From Argentina anserina (Eukaryota > Streptophyta > Magnoliopsida > Rosales > Rosaceae), in assembly GCF_933775445.1 (NCBI RefSeq), contig NC_065876.1, positions 22,010,001-22,074,000 on the forward strand: a stretch of 64,000 nt of DNA, written 5' to 3'. Made by a program: the position numbers and the translations under genes. The stretch's first letter is position 1. The number at the start of each line of letters is the position of its first letter. Of the stretch, positions 39,428 to 51,028 are shown one piece after another. The notes under the pieces are model-generated. The model saw only the letters and a program-made list of their open reading frames with translations. It did no database searches and was not told the DNA's origin.

Positions 39428-39940
39428 TCTGGTATCAGAGCACTTATGAGCACAAAAATTTTCAGTTTTGCATGACTAAAAATCGGTTTTAGATTTTAAC
39501 AAAAAAAAAGGAGATGGTCCCGAACGTTATTTGATGGTCGCGAGCGTCACTGAGGGTCGCGAGCGTTACTGCTGGTCGCGAACGTTACTATTGAGGAATT
39601 TTGCTTTACGGGTCGAACCAGTTGCAAACACGCGGATCTGGTCTCAACCCAATCCGAACTCAAGAACAACAACCCAGAAAAATTTTAGCCGTTGTGTTTT
39701 TCAAAACGTTGAGCTTCTGGATTTGGGAAGAAGACTGGATCGGAAGCGATTGAGACCTTTATGTCTCTTACGGGATTCATAACCCAAATTGCTACGGATT
39801 AAGAAGACCAAAGAAAATTGCTACTGATTCAAAAATTTGTTCTATGCTTCCGCTACAAAAACTGCAGCAAATTTGGGGAAAAAGCAAAACAGGTTTTTCT
39901 TAAAAGTTTTCCGATTTCAATTCAAGCAGATTATATGAAG

Positions 39941-39974
<34 letters not shown>

Positions 39975-41734
39975 AGAACCCTAGAGCACACCCAGCGTGC
40001 ATATAAGAGTAGCTTAGAGACTTGGATTGTGGTTGACGTGTGGTTCCTGTATGACTGGGAAATTTAATTTTCTATGCAAATATATACTCTATGGTTGAAT
40101 TGAATGATTGCATTCTATGTGTGTGCTGTAATTGATGGACAATGTATGCAGAAGTTTAAAGTCTCCCAATTTTATACATTGTAAAAGGTTTACATGGCAC
40201 ATAGCTTAGTTTTCTTATAAAGATTATCTGGGTAGAAAACAAAGTTATAAGCTCAAAATTGGTTTATGGTTTCCTGTTGGTATAATTGAACATATTGCAC
40301 AAAGCATTCTTCTTTGATATCTGCAGGGAATTTTCAAGATAACAAACTGAAAAGTTGTGTTCTGTGTTTTTTAAATTCATATTTTATTCTTCCAAAGAAG
40401 TGGTGAAAATATGATTTTAGAATACAGACAACAATAAGCATATTTGATGAAAATAAATTCGGATACTTGGAATTAGATCTTCTGTCTAAAGATGTTGATT
40501 TGATTATTTGGATAACATGTTTTTATCTTGTGTACCTTATTGAAAAGAATTACAGAATGTTAAGTAATTGCTCAAAGGTATTGCTTAATGTTGATTAAAG
40601 TTATAGATTGAATTACATGCAAGTATATGACTGTGTTGTTTTATGGTATTTTTTGTTTTATGCTTGTCTTAATTGGCATTGTATGACAAAACAAAAAAAC
40701 ACTAAAAACTAAGAACTCATAAAATTTTCTTTTGCTCTTTAGGTAGCACCTACCTCACCTTCAACAGTGTTTTAATGCTTACTGGGTCAAACTTTAGAGC
40801 TTGGAAGGATTCTGTAGAAACCTATATCACCATGAATGATAAGATAGGCTATTGTTTTCAAGAGGATAGACCTGAAACCCCAGCAGAAGATGATAAAACC
40901 ACAGTCAAAGCTAACTATAAGAAGTGGATGCATTCAAACATGATGGCTAAGAATGTTATTAGGCAGTCTATGTCTAAAAGCATTAGAGGATGCGTGGCTG
41001 AGCCGGAATTTGCTACTGATTTTCTGGAGGCCGTGTCCGCTAAGTTCAAGGAGAGTGAGAAAGCTGAGATAACTAGGCTAAACAAGGAATATCATAGCCT
41101 GCAATACTCAGGAACTGGAGGAGTCAGGGAGCATTTATTAAAGTTGATTAATATCAACAATAGGCTTAAAGAGATGATGGTGGGAGTACAAGACACATTG
41201 CTGGTGCATCATGCACTGGACACACTCCCAAGCAGTTTTGACCATCTCAGGACTAGCTATAATGCTCAAAAGGAAAACTGGACTCTAGATGAATTAATAG
41301 CCATATGTTCTGATGAGGAGGAGAGGATTAAGAAGCAAACCCCAACCATTTTCCTGCTTGAAAAGCCTAAGAAAAGAAAGTCACATCCACATAACAAGCT
41401 TAAGCCTAACAAGATCATCTCTAAGACATCAGCAACCACAGGGCCAAATGATAACAAACCATTCAGATTCAAGTGCTACTTTTGTAAGAAAGTAGGACAA
41501 ATGAAAAAGGATTGTACTGGCTATAAGGCTTGGCTAGCTAAAAAGGGTAAGATTATTTCTAATACAGTTTTTTCTTTAGAAGTTAATCTTGTTAATGTCA
41601 ATCCACAATCTTGGTGGATTGATTCCGGGTCACCTATTCATATAACTAATTCCTTACAGGGGTTCAAAAGGACCAGGACTCCAAGAAGTGAGGATGTTAG
41701 CTTGCGTGTTGGAAACGGGATGAAGGTGCAGTAA
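39309..41734 (+). CDS. Copia gag (with start of protease); first exon possibly in the LTR
   Basis: The main frame is open from ATG 40775 to TAA 41734. It carries the UBN2-type gag domain (LTGSNFRAWKD, then HALDTLPSSFDHL) and a zinc knuckle CYFCKKVGQMKKDC in which the usual His is Gln. The start of protease, WWIDSGSP, follows. The frame stops early at 41732, so protease is cut. ATG 40775 leaves a short N-terminus. An alternative model uses ATG 39309 in the LTR, 31 nt of coding, an intron 39340-40742 (gtaagt...ctctttag), and re-entry at 40743 in the same frame as 40775, adding 22 residues. The spliced model is inferred, not proven. Confidence 0.75.
39429..39441 (+). other. Primer-binding site (initiator tRNA-Met type)
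   Basis: 'tggtatcagagc' directly follows the 5' LTR, the standard complement of the 3' end of plant initiator tRNA-Met used by most Copia elements. Confidence 0.93.
39514..39592 (+). repeat. Four tandem 20-bp GC-rich units in the Copia leader
   Basis: Units at about 39514, 39534, 39553 and 39573 share 'ggtcgcgaacgttact' with small changes. They contain several CpG sites in otherwise AT-rich DNA and lie in the untranslated leader, downstream of the primer-binding site. Confidence 0.85.
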
Positions 41735-44672
41735 AAGCTGCAGGATGTCTTAGGCTTGATTTAGGATCTGGAAAATTTCTAGTTTTGAATAACGTTTATT
41801 ATGTACCTTCCATGAGAAGGAATTTAGTTTCAGTTTCTCAATTGGTTAAATCTGGATGTAGTTTTTTGATTGACAATAAAGGAATTCTTATTTTTCAAAA
41901 TAAAGAGCAAATTGGTTCTGGTGTGATATTGGATGATCATATAAAGTTAATTGTTCAATATCTCAACAAGATATTTCTCTTGTTGAAACAGATAACACTA
42001 AAAGTACTAGCACCTTAACTGGTGTTAAGAGAACCAGAAACAATGAAAAATCTGCATATTTATGGCATAGAAGATTAGGCCATGTATACAAAGAGAGACT
42101 GAAACTATTAGTAAGGAACAACATTTTAAACGAGTTAGACTTTTCAGACCTTCATGATTGTATTAAATGTTTTAAGGGTAAGATGACAAACAAACGGAAA
42201 AAGATTGCAGTAAGAAGTAAAGAGTTGTTGGAACTCATGCACACTGATATCTGTGGTCCATTTAAACACCAAACTATCTGTGGAAACGTGTATTTCATTA
42301 CATTCATTGATGATTTCTCTAGATACGGTTATGTTTCTCTACTCTCAGAAAAATCACAGACACTTAAAGCCTTTCAAATCTATAAGGCTGAGGTAAAGAA
42401 TCAACTAGAGAGAAAGATCAAAACAGTAAGATCAGATAGAGGTGGGGAATTTTATGGAAAATATACATAAAAAGGTCAACAAAAGGGTCATTTTGCCTTG
42501 TATCTGCAAGAGCATGGAATTAAAGCTCAATATACAACACCATATAATCTCCAACAAAATGGTGTTGCAGAGAGAAAGAATAGAACTCTTCTAAATATGG
42601 TTAGGTGTATGATGTGTACTACTGGGTTGCCAAAATTCTTATGGGGAGAGGCTTTAAAAACTGCAAATTATATTTGCAACAGAACACCAAGTAAAGCCAT
42701 AGAGAAAACTTCTTTTGAATTATGGTGTGGTAGAAAACCAAGTCTTTTTCATTGTCATGTATGGGGTTGTCAAGCAGAAGCTCGGATTTATAATCCAAAA
42801 ATGAGCAAGCTTGATGAAAAGTCTGTTAGCTGCTATTTCATAGGTTATCCAGATAAATCTAAACGTTACAAGCTATATTCTGCTAAACACTCACCCAGAA
42901 TTTTTAAAACTCATCAAGTAAAATTCATAAATGAGAAAATTCACAATACAATTTATGAGGATTTATCCTCAGACTTTGAAGAACTTGTGATGGATGAGGA
43001 TTTAGCAAATACATTACCTTTAGATAATTAATTAGCAGATGACATCATTAGAGAAAATCAAGATGCAGATGATCATGAAATTGATCAAGGAATGCATATT
43101 GACAATCCAGAAAACAATATAGTTGTTCAGAATCCTCCCATTGCTGCAATTGCACCTATAGCAGAACCTAATCTAATTCCACAACCTCAAAATAATCTAA
43201 TTCCAGCTCTTCCTCAAAATCCTATGCTTAGAAGATCCGAAAGAGTCAGAAAAGCAAAATTTGGGGGGGAGGGGGGAAATTGTCCTTACATTGTCAGTTA
43301 TCTAACTGAGGCAGACGTAGTAGAAGATTGTGCAGAAGACAATGATCCAACAAATTTTGTTCAAGCTACAGAATGTGTTGAGTCAGAGAAGTGGCAAGAA
43401 GCTATGAAATCTGAAATTGAGTCAATGGAGAAAAATGATGTTTGGGAATTAGTTGAAGCTGATCCAAGTCAAAAAGCAATTGGCTGCAAGTGGGTTTACA
43501 AAACCAAGAAAGATGCAACAGGAAACACTGAAAGACACAAGGCAAGGTTAGTTGCAAAAGGATTTACGAAGAAAGAATGAATAGACTACACTGAGACTTT
43601 TTCTCCAGTTTCTTGTAATGATTCTTTTAGGATTATTATGGCGTTAGTTGCACACTATGATATGGAGCTACACCAAATGGATGTCAAGACAGGCTTCTTA
43701 AATGGAGAGCTTGATGAAGTGATCTACATGAAACAACCAGAAGGATTTATTGAAGCAGGGAATGAGAATTTGGTCTGCAAGCTGAAGAAATCAATTTATG
43801 GACTCAAGCAAGCTTCCAGGCAGTGGTACAAGAAATTTGACTCAGTGATTTCCTCTTTTGGCTTCACTGAAAATCTAGTTGATGAGTGTGTTTATTTAAA
43901 AACAGTTGGAGATCAATTTATTTTATTAGTACTATATGTTGATGATATACTTTTGGCTAGCAGCAATCTAAAACTGCTAAAAGATACCAAAAGCTTTCTG
44001 TCAAAGAATTTTGATATGAAAGATCTAGGTGAAGCATCATATGTACTAGGGATTGAGATTAAAAGAGATAGAACACAGAAACTGTTGGGATTGTCCCAAG
44101 AAAATTACATTTCTAAAGTTCTGAAGAGATTTAGTATGGAACAGTGCTCTGGAGGAGAAGTTCCAATGTCTAAAGGTGACAAGCTCACGAAAGGTCAACA
44201 GCCACAAACTGAAACTGAGAAGGAGAACATGAAGTCAAAGCCTTATGCAAGATTAGTTGGAAGCCTCATGTATGCTCAAGTTTGCACAAGACTTGACTTA
44301 GCTTTTGCAGTTGGGATGTTATCAAGGTTTCAATCTAATCCAGGTTATGAACACTGGGTTGCAGGGAAAAAGGTGTTGAGGTATCTACAGCAGACTCAAG
44401 TACTCAGTCACATTGTAGAAGACAAATTAGAAGTTTTTTGTGACAATAAGGCAGCTGTGTACTTTTGCAAGAACAATAAGAGATCTAGCAATTCCAAGCA
44501 TATAGATTTAAAGTATTACAGTGTTAGGGAGAGGGTTAAAAGGGGTGAGTTAGTGGTTCTAAGCATAGATACAAACTCACAACTAGCTGATCCTTTCACA
44601 AAAGCATTACCAGTTAAAGTGTTCAAGAAACACATAGAGAGCATAGGCATTTTGCCTAAGTTAGATGCTTAA
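41735..44672 (+). pseudogene. Copia pol: protease tail, integrase, RT, RNase H, with several lesions
   Basis: The protease tail is readable in another frame at about 41785-41960 (NNVYYVPSMRRNLVS). From about 42010 one frame carries the rest: WHRRLGH with C-x2-C (integrase zinc finger), HTDICGPF, VRSDRGGEF and NGVAERKNRTLL (integrase catalytic Asp, Asp, Glu), GCKWVYKTKKDATG, and RT with LYVDDILL (YVDD at 43935-43946). Nonsense codons lie at 42468-42470, 43029-43031 and 43578-43580. RNase H is shortened: sequence jumps near 44395 from LRYLQ to a piece normally about 80 residues later, ending with KHIDLKYYSVRERV and a stop at 44672. At least two frame changes separate it from gag. Confidence 0.92.
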
Positions 44673-45263
44673 GGTTAGTGGGAGCTAAGTCCAGTAGGAG
44701 CAAACTAAAATTTACAAGTTTTGAGTTCTAATTTTAATTATCTTTGTGATAACAGTTTTCCTTATTTTAAATAAAGTCTTGAGGTATTTCAGAATTGTTA
44801 TGTCATGCTGCAGCTTTACATTAGTTTCTGAAAAAAACTTACACAAATAAGTTACAGTTGTATATATACTTGCATATCAGATGACTTTAATCATGTCTAG
44901 CATGATGATATGGTTCAAGCAAGTTATAAAGTCATTGGTGTCCAGTTTATTGCTTGAAGTTCTGGTTTTAGAACATACGGTAGGACTTGATTTATATGTA
45001 TTCTATACTTGTTAATACACATTGTACATATATCTCAATACTGAGGGTTTGGACATATCTATTTTGCAGGAGCTTATGTTGTAGCAAAGAAACTCTGCAT
45101 TTTTGTTAAAATGTAACTCGTTTGTTGTTCTGCATAAGTAACTGCAAGGTGACCATGTTGTGATGAGATTTTTGATTCAATTGTTTCTGGCGCGCACTAC
45201 AGTAAGTAGTATAGTTTCTGATATTACAGGAACTTGATTTTCATAAACCGGAAGTGATTGTCC

Positions 45264-45274
45264 AAGTGGGAGAT
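45264..45274 (+). other. Polypurine tract of Copia element
   Basis: 'aagtgggagatt' ends directly at the 3' LTR start (45275), the usual Copia plus-strand primer site. Confidence 0.88.
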
Positions 45275-45778
45275 TGTTAGATCAATTTTGGACATATCAC
45301 ATATTATATGATTATCATGTTTAATGTCATAATCTATTTCTACATGGAAACAAAGATAGTATCAAATCTAGTTCCTAATGATTTCGTATATTATATCATT
45401 ATGGTAAGGAATCCTAATTTAAGTCTAGAAGCAAGACTACAAATCAGTATTGAATCAGGAATCTAAATAAGATGACTTAACTTACAAGATGTCTTTAATG
45501 GAAGGACTCTTAAGGGTTAAAGATTCTCTATATATAGATGGTAAACGTCCTTGTTATCACTACGAGTTATTTGCGTGAGTTTCTGTCCATTGAGAAAGCA
45601 AAGAGTAGTGACTAACAGAAGACCTTGCCTAGCACCTTGTGACTTCGGATTAAGGCACAATGGATCACGGTGTCGTCGTTCATGAAGATGGTAAGTTAAT
45701 CTCATTCACTAAGTTAACGATTAGTTGTTATGCATATGATCTTTGGTTTTGTACTCATATCATGTAATTTGATTTACA
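45275..45778 (+). repeat. 3' LTR of Copia element
   Basis: 504 bp, no length change from the 5' copy. It carries the same ATG (45660) and splice donor (45691) as the 5' LTR, now pointing into flanking genomic DNA. Confidence 0.97.
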
Positions 45779-46024
45779 ATTATCTCATTTATCTGCTAAA
45801 AAAAAACACATACTCATTCTCTTCTCGGTCATTTTTCTAATGTGTGACCGTTCCGCTCGAAAACTCTAGATTCGATTTTGCTCACCCAAAGCACTTTGGT
45901 GGTGATAACACCAACTAATCAGATGTGGACACGTGTATCCATACACAACTATTATTAACTATGATTAATTCGTCGTCTATCACCATTCTCCACCAATCAT
46001 CTTCTTCTCATCTTTTGATATGAT

Positions 46025-46817
46025 TGTAGACACAAGAAATTTAATGAAATAAATCATTTTCATTAAATGATTAAATCGACCAAGAACCTGATAAAATTGC
46101 ACACGTGGCCCAAAAGTCAACAAAGTCAGTACGAATCCGAATAAAATTCACGTTAGCACATAAACGGATGATCGTAATCAAAGCTACGTGATTCCGACTT
46201 TAATTGAAAATTGAATGTTATTGACGATCGAAATGGTAATCGGACATTTGATTAAATTAATAAATTTCTTTACGGTTATAATTAAATAAATTATTTAAAT
46301 ATATTTAATTTAGTTATTCTCATAACTAATTTTAAATTAATCAGAAAATACATATTGATTTAATTATACAACTAAAGAAATATTATTATTTTAGTGTCAT
46401 TAAAATATTCTATAGAATAGATAGTCTTGACACTATAAATACCCCTTCCAACATAAAGAGAGGGGGGATTTTTTACATTGGAGAAGAAGAGAGCAATATC
46501 ACTCTCGAGAAATCCCGAAGTCTCCCAAGTCCACGAAGAATCATCAAGCTACCAAATCGCTCGTTCTTCATCAAATCCAAACTCAAGTCCACGAAGAATC
46601 ATCAAGCTACCAAATCTCTTGTTCTTCATTAAATTCAAATCCAAATCAAACTCAAATTCTCAAGATCAAGTGCATGTCACCCTTGAGCCAAATCACATAC
46701 AGAGATAGAATTAGAGGAGTTCACAAAGATTATAACCCCGCGCTTGATTATCAATAAATTACATTTTATTTGTACATGTATCTGCATTCTTGTTTGTTTT
46801 CAGATTCTCGTTCTACA
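46025..46817 (+). mobile_element. Solo LTR of the same Gypsy family
   Basis: A 793-bp segment aligns along its whole length with the LTRs at 18073 and 28497 (starts TGTAGACACAAG, ends TTCTACA), with many substitutions. It has perfect 5-bp target duplications 'atgat' (46020-46024, 46818-46822). It holds only about two copies of the internal repeat. There is no internal domain beside it, so it is a solo LTR from unequal recombination. Confidence 0.95.
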
Positions 46818-46822
46818 ATGAT

Positions 46823-47594
46823 CATCATCAGCTACTACTCCAATTTTTCTAACGCCTACCTCAATTCCATATATGTTAAGAGCGAAAAGGTTCTTGCTTG
46901 AACTTCATAAACCATGGAAGAGCTTTGACTCAAGTAGTTTTTGCAATTACCGTTTCGATCAATATGGTATGAATTAGCAATTGTATATATTATATTGACA
47001 AAGATTCACTTTAAAGTTAATAATTCTGATTTGTTTAATGAGAAATTTTTCATTCTTTTTCTCTCGCCGACACCCAAAAGAGAAAGAGGAGATTAAAATT
47101 CTGAGCTTACTTACGTGCCCGTGGTTGGATTACATTGGAATCAGAGAGGAGTTGAGAAGAACATGTGTGACTATGATAAGAAAACCTTTTGGAGATGAGA
47201 GGTTTTTTTTTTTAATAGATGAGAGAGGTTAATTATCAATAGTTGCATACTTCTGCAGTTGTGGTGGTGAGAGAGAGAAGAAAGAAAATTAGAGAGTAGT
47301 AAATAGGAATTAAAGTTTTTCTTCTTTATTTTATTAAGTAGACTATAGTTAGTACGTGGTTATGGCTTATTATATGTGGCAACTTTCTAGTGCGTGGTAT
47401 CACCACCTTAGAGCTTGTGGTGAGCAAAACCGAATCCGAAAACTCTCGCTCACCTGCAACCTATCGGTCTCAGATTTGCACGTGCAATCAATTAACAAAT
47501 CCAATTACGTACACTAAATGTTTTAAATATTCCGATATATATTTAATATATTCCAAATTTTAAGAAAACGATACGATAAGTTTTTTATCGGTCT
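46823..47594. other. Intergenic DNA, no recognised gene
   Basis: No supported coding region or RNA gene. Short open frames only (for example 47038-47232) without family features. Confidence 0.55.
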
Positions 47595-47706
47595 ATTATG
47601 TCGGTTAACCCGAAAAATCAAGTCAAAGAGCGATATATCGGGTTAAACCGATTATGTCGGTTAACCCGAAAAATCAAGTCAAAGAGCGATATATCGGGTT
47701 AAACCG
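47595..47706. repeat. Two 56-bp tandem copies with internal dyad
   Basis: Copies at 47595-47650 and 47651-47706 are identical or nearly so. Each holds 'cggttaacccg' and 'cgggttaaaccg' facing each other and the self-complementary 'cgatatatcg'. The wider stretch 47540-48110 has many 'gatataat/atatcgg' motifs, as in a decayed interspersed repeat. Confidence 0.88.
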
Positions 47707-48420
47707 AGTTTGACCCGATATATCGGTGTTTTTTAAAACAAACAATTTTAAAACCACGTCGGTTTGAAAAAATAATTTAAAGAAAATGAAAGATTTATCG
47801 ATAACATTCGATGATGAGAGAGTTTATGATGAATAATTACCTCTATTTTTATTAATTAATATTATTTATATATTTTAATTATCAAAACAATAAAATATTT
47901 TTTGTTTATGAAGTTTATTTGGTACATTTTGAAATATAAATTTTAATTTCTCAAGTTTATTGCTATATTTTGAAGTATATGTTTATAAATATATTAAATT
48001 TAATTAAAAATTAGCAAAAACGATAAATCCGATATAATCTGATATAATCCAATATATCTCGGTATATCCTTATTATACAAAACTGATACGATGCCGATAA
48101 CCACCATTTAGACCATTGTGTACACATGAAAACATGGACACAGATCTTAACTTTAATCAATTATGAATCCATGACACATATCGAACACTTAACAATATAA
48201 GACCTAAATTTGGGCACTTGAAATTAGAAGACGTAATTAAAAATAAATTAATAACAAATTACTCAAAAGTATCATATAAGAATTTAATTTACAAATAACT
48301 CACCATTTAATTTAATAAAATAAATAAAAACTAAAATTTACAAATAAGGACCAAATGATGGCAAATTGACACATGTTATAAAATATTTTACTTTTTTACC
48401 ACTCTTTAACCCATAGTGTT

Positions 48421-48656
48421 TGCTACTATCAATGGAGAAGTTATATGCTACTGTTGATTATAAAACTAATTGCTACTGCCGAGTTAAAAACTAGTTGCTA
48501 CTGTCGACTTGGAAGACACATGCTACTGTCGATTTGAAAGTCACATGCTACTGTCGACTTGGAAGGTACATGCTACTGTCGACTTAGAATGTACCTACTA
48601 CTGTCGACTATAAATCTAGTTGCTACTATCGACTAAGGAACTAACTGCTACTCTGG
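48421..48656. repeat. Exact 25-bp periodic array, nine full units plus a partial
   Basis: Unit starts at 48421, 48446, 48471, 48496, 48521, 48546, 48571, 48596, 48621 and 48646 with no indels. The first half (consensus 'tgctactgtcgac') is conserved; the other 12 bp vary. The array is in AT-rich DNA with no gene next to it. 25 is not a multiple of 3, so it is not a protein repeat. Confidence 0.95.
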
Positions 48657-49936
48657 TTTTTGGTGAGCAAAATTCGAAATTTCAAAATTTCTCAAAACAT
48701 ATGCAATATGGTACTTAAATTTATATATTGGCTCACCTCCAAATTGCCGGTGATTTGGCCAGAAAATTTAAATTTGCCGGAAAAAACTAAAAAATGAGGA
48801 GAGAGAAATTTATTAGATCTATGATTGACATTGTAATTTTCATGAAAATAAGGGTATTTTAGATATTTTTACATTAATTAATTAATTAGTTTTATTTTAC
48901 TTATTCTTTGAGCTTGAGATTATGTCCTAATTTGTATAAGAAATATGAAAAATGAGTTTTTGATTAATTCAAATATGATCTAGTACTATTAAATAATTTT
49001 TTAATAAATTAATCCGCTTAATAACAAGTGAAATAACGAAAAGTGTGACCAGTTATTTTTTCTAAATCAAATATAGCTAGATTGCTAAAAAATAATGGCC
49101 AAAATGCATGATATATCATATGCCGAACTCTAAAAAAAATTTGAATAGAAGCTACAAACACCATGACCAGTTAATTTTACTATTAAACAACCACGCTCCT
49201 TAAAAGCCAAGTAGAAACTAAAAAACTGGTTACCTAATTCCGGGATAACGAATTACAGTTTGCGAACTCAATTAGTGTACTGTTAAATAATAATAAAATT
49301 AAGTAGCTAAAAACTAACTGTTGCTCAGAAAAACTAAAGTCTACGTCACTATTGACAAAATTCATAACAATCATGCATGATGGTCTAGAACTAAAGGCCC
49401 AAGTCAAGACCTGATCGTCCCCTAAAAAATAGGCCCAAATCCATAGCTGAAGTGCATCCAAGCAAACGCCGCCAAGCCTAGCGTAGCACTATGCCACCAA
49501 CTCCGATCACAACTGCTTGGCACTCTGACTAGACCTCGAGAAACTACTTGTCGAGCCCAGACATCCAACGCGTGTAGCCCCTATTTGCATTGCCAACTCC
49601 AATGCCCACATTTCCCTGTCCACCAGAGATCCCACCAAAAACAGCAATCCCGTAATTTACTCATGTCAAGTTTCGACGACGAGAGGCCACCTCCAACGCC
49701 TACGATACCCCTGCCTGAGATCAACTCTGGAACACAAAACGTTTTTTGAACCTGATTCCGTATCTCGCATTTAAAAGATTGCTTGTGAACTCAGGCAACG
49801 ATCAGAAGGAGGCTTCGGCTGAGGACCGCTGACGCCTAGAGAACAAGTCTCTCTCTAGAGAGTTTTTTGTGAGCTCCGAAACTCTCGAAGCCATTCAGAC
49901 CAAATTGGATGTTAAGTACATAGACTACTAGTGTTG
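48657..49936. other. Intergenic DNA, possible decayed transposon fragment
   Basis: AT-rich to about 49400. About 49420-49870 is more GC-rich and, on the minus strand, has protein-like texture broken by stops, perhaps a decayed retroelement. No family could be assigned. Confidence 0.4.
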
Positions 49937-49944
49937 CCAATGCT

Positions 49945-50146
49945 CAGGGCCGGCCCTGAGATATTTAAGGCCCAGTGCGGGAAAAAAAAAGGCCGACAAT
50001 TTGCATAAATTTTCCAAATTTTGAAAAAAATAGGTCATTTTATACCAAGTCTTTATAAAAAATGAACTTTTTTACACCAAACAATTTAGTTGATTTTTCT
50101 GAGCCCAGTGCGGGTGCACAGCCTGCCCTCCCTCAGGCCGGCCCTG
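49945..50146. mobile_element. hAT-type MITE with perfect 8-bp target duplication
   Basis: A 202-bp element starting CAGGGCCGGCCCTGAG and ending CTCAGGCCGGCCCTG (inverted repeat ends with one length difference). It is flanked by the identical 8-bp 'ccaatgct' at 49937-49944 and 50147-50154. The 8-bp duplication and CAGGG ends are diagnostic of the hAT superfamily. The interior is noncoding. It also contains a second 'cccagtgcggg' pair inside the ends. Confidence 0.95.
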
Positions 50147-50154
50147 CCAATGCT

Positions 50155-51028
50155 ATTCCAACGGACATTCAAATGTGTAAAATGGAGCGGCATATGCGTG
50201 CGAAGCACGTGAGTTCTTGCATCACGAATGACTCCATGCTCCCCTAAGCAGCCACCAAATCTTCCGTAAAAGTTTCGAGGTGCATTTGCTCAAACTCATC
50301 TCCCCTGCGGGCCCCATTTCGCTGCAAACTTACAACATTACAGTGCTCCGTGGGCTCCTCTCCCTTCTCACAATTATTCTCACACGTGGGATTACCATAT
50401 TCCCCAAGTCAACCGCCGACACGTGTCAGCAGGAGTGGACTTGGCCAAAAGCCCTTTGCGTCTGTTTTTGGATTTGCATGCTGATCTGTTTCTATTCTCC
50501 TATTAAACATGCTTATCGATCTAACTTCTGCGCACGTTTTTTGTATTTATGCAAACTATGCAAGTTTTGTGATATCTTCGATCGATTAAAAATGCGATGA
50601 TAAATATGTCTATATATTCTTAAAGATGTGAAAATTGGTAAGCAAATATATCTCCTGTAATTTCATTTAAACACAATGATTCAAACGTTTTATGTTCTTG
50701 TGTTTAATGTCTAATCTGTTGCGGAATGAATAACGACAGTAACTATAATGACATCTGGAGACAATGGATTAGAATTCTCAAACGCAATGTCATTTTCTAA
50801 TAATGCAAGTTGGCAGATGAATACCATTGTTAGTTGCCACTCGAAGTGCATGTAATGGAATTTATTTACAAGATTTTTACTAGCTTTAGCCTAGCTAGTT
50901 GCAGTAGTAGCATAGTGAAATAATGATACATTGGATAAAGTTTCATAATATAAAATGGGGCATGCGCACTTAGTTAGGTCTTTCAAATCATCTTCTCATC
51001 ACCCTCGATCTTGCGTACGTTTCATATC
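50155..51028. other. Intergenic DNA and 3' flank of the NAC gene
   Basis: No supported gene. The part nearest 51028 is the likely 3' UTR of the minus-strand NAC gene. Confidence 0.6.

Larger units (their letters stand above)
38924..45778 (+). mobile_element. Young Ty1/Copia LTR retrotransposon with defective pol
   Basis: The element is 6,855 bp with two 504-bp LTRs (38924-39427 and 45275-45778) differing at about 4 positions, and the perfect target duplication 'attat' (38919-38923, 45779-45783). It has an initiator-Met-type primer-binding site, a long leader, gag with a zinc knuckle, protease, integrase, RT and RNase H in the Copia order, and a polypurine tract. Pol carries several frame breaks and an internal deletion, so it cannot be autonomous, although the near-identical LTRs show recent movement. 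Confidence 0.97.

Noticed and set aside
48421..48656. CRISPR-like array (repeated core with variable spacers)
   Set aside because: Units are only 25 bp, the variable parts are 12 bp, there are no cas genes, and this is plant nuclear DNA. It is a minisatellite.
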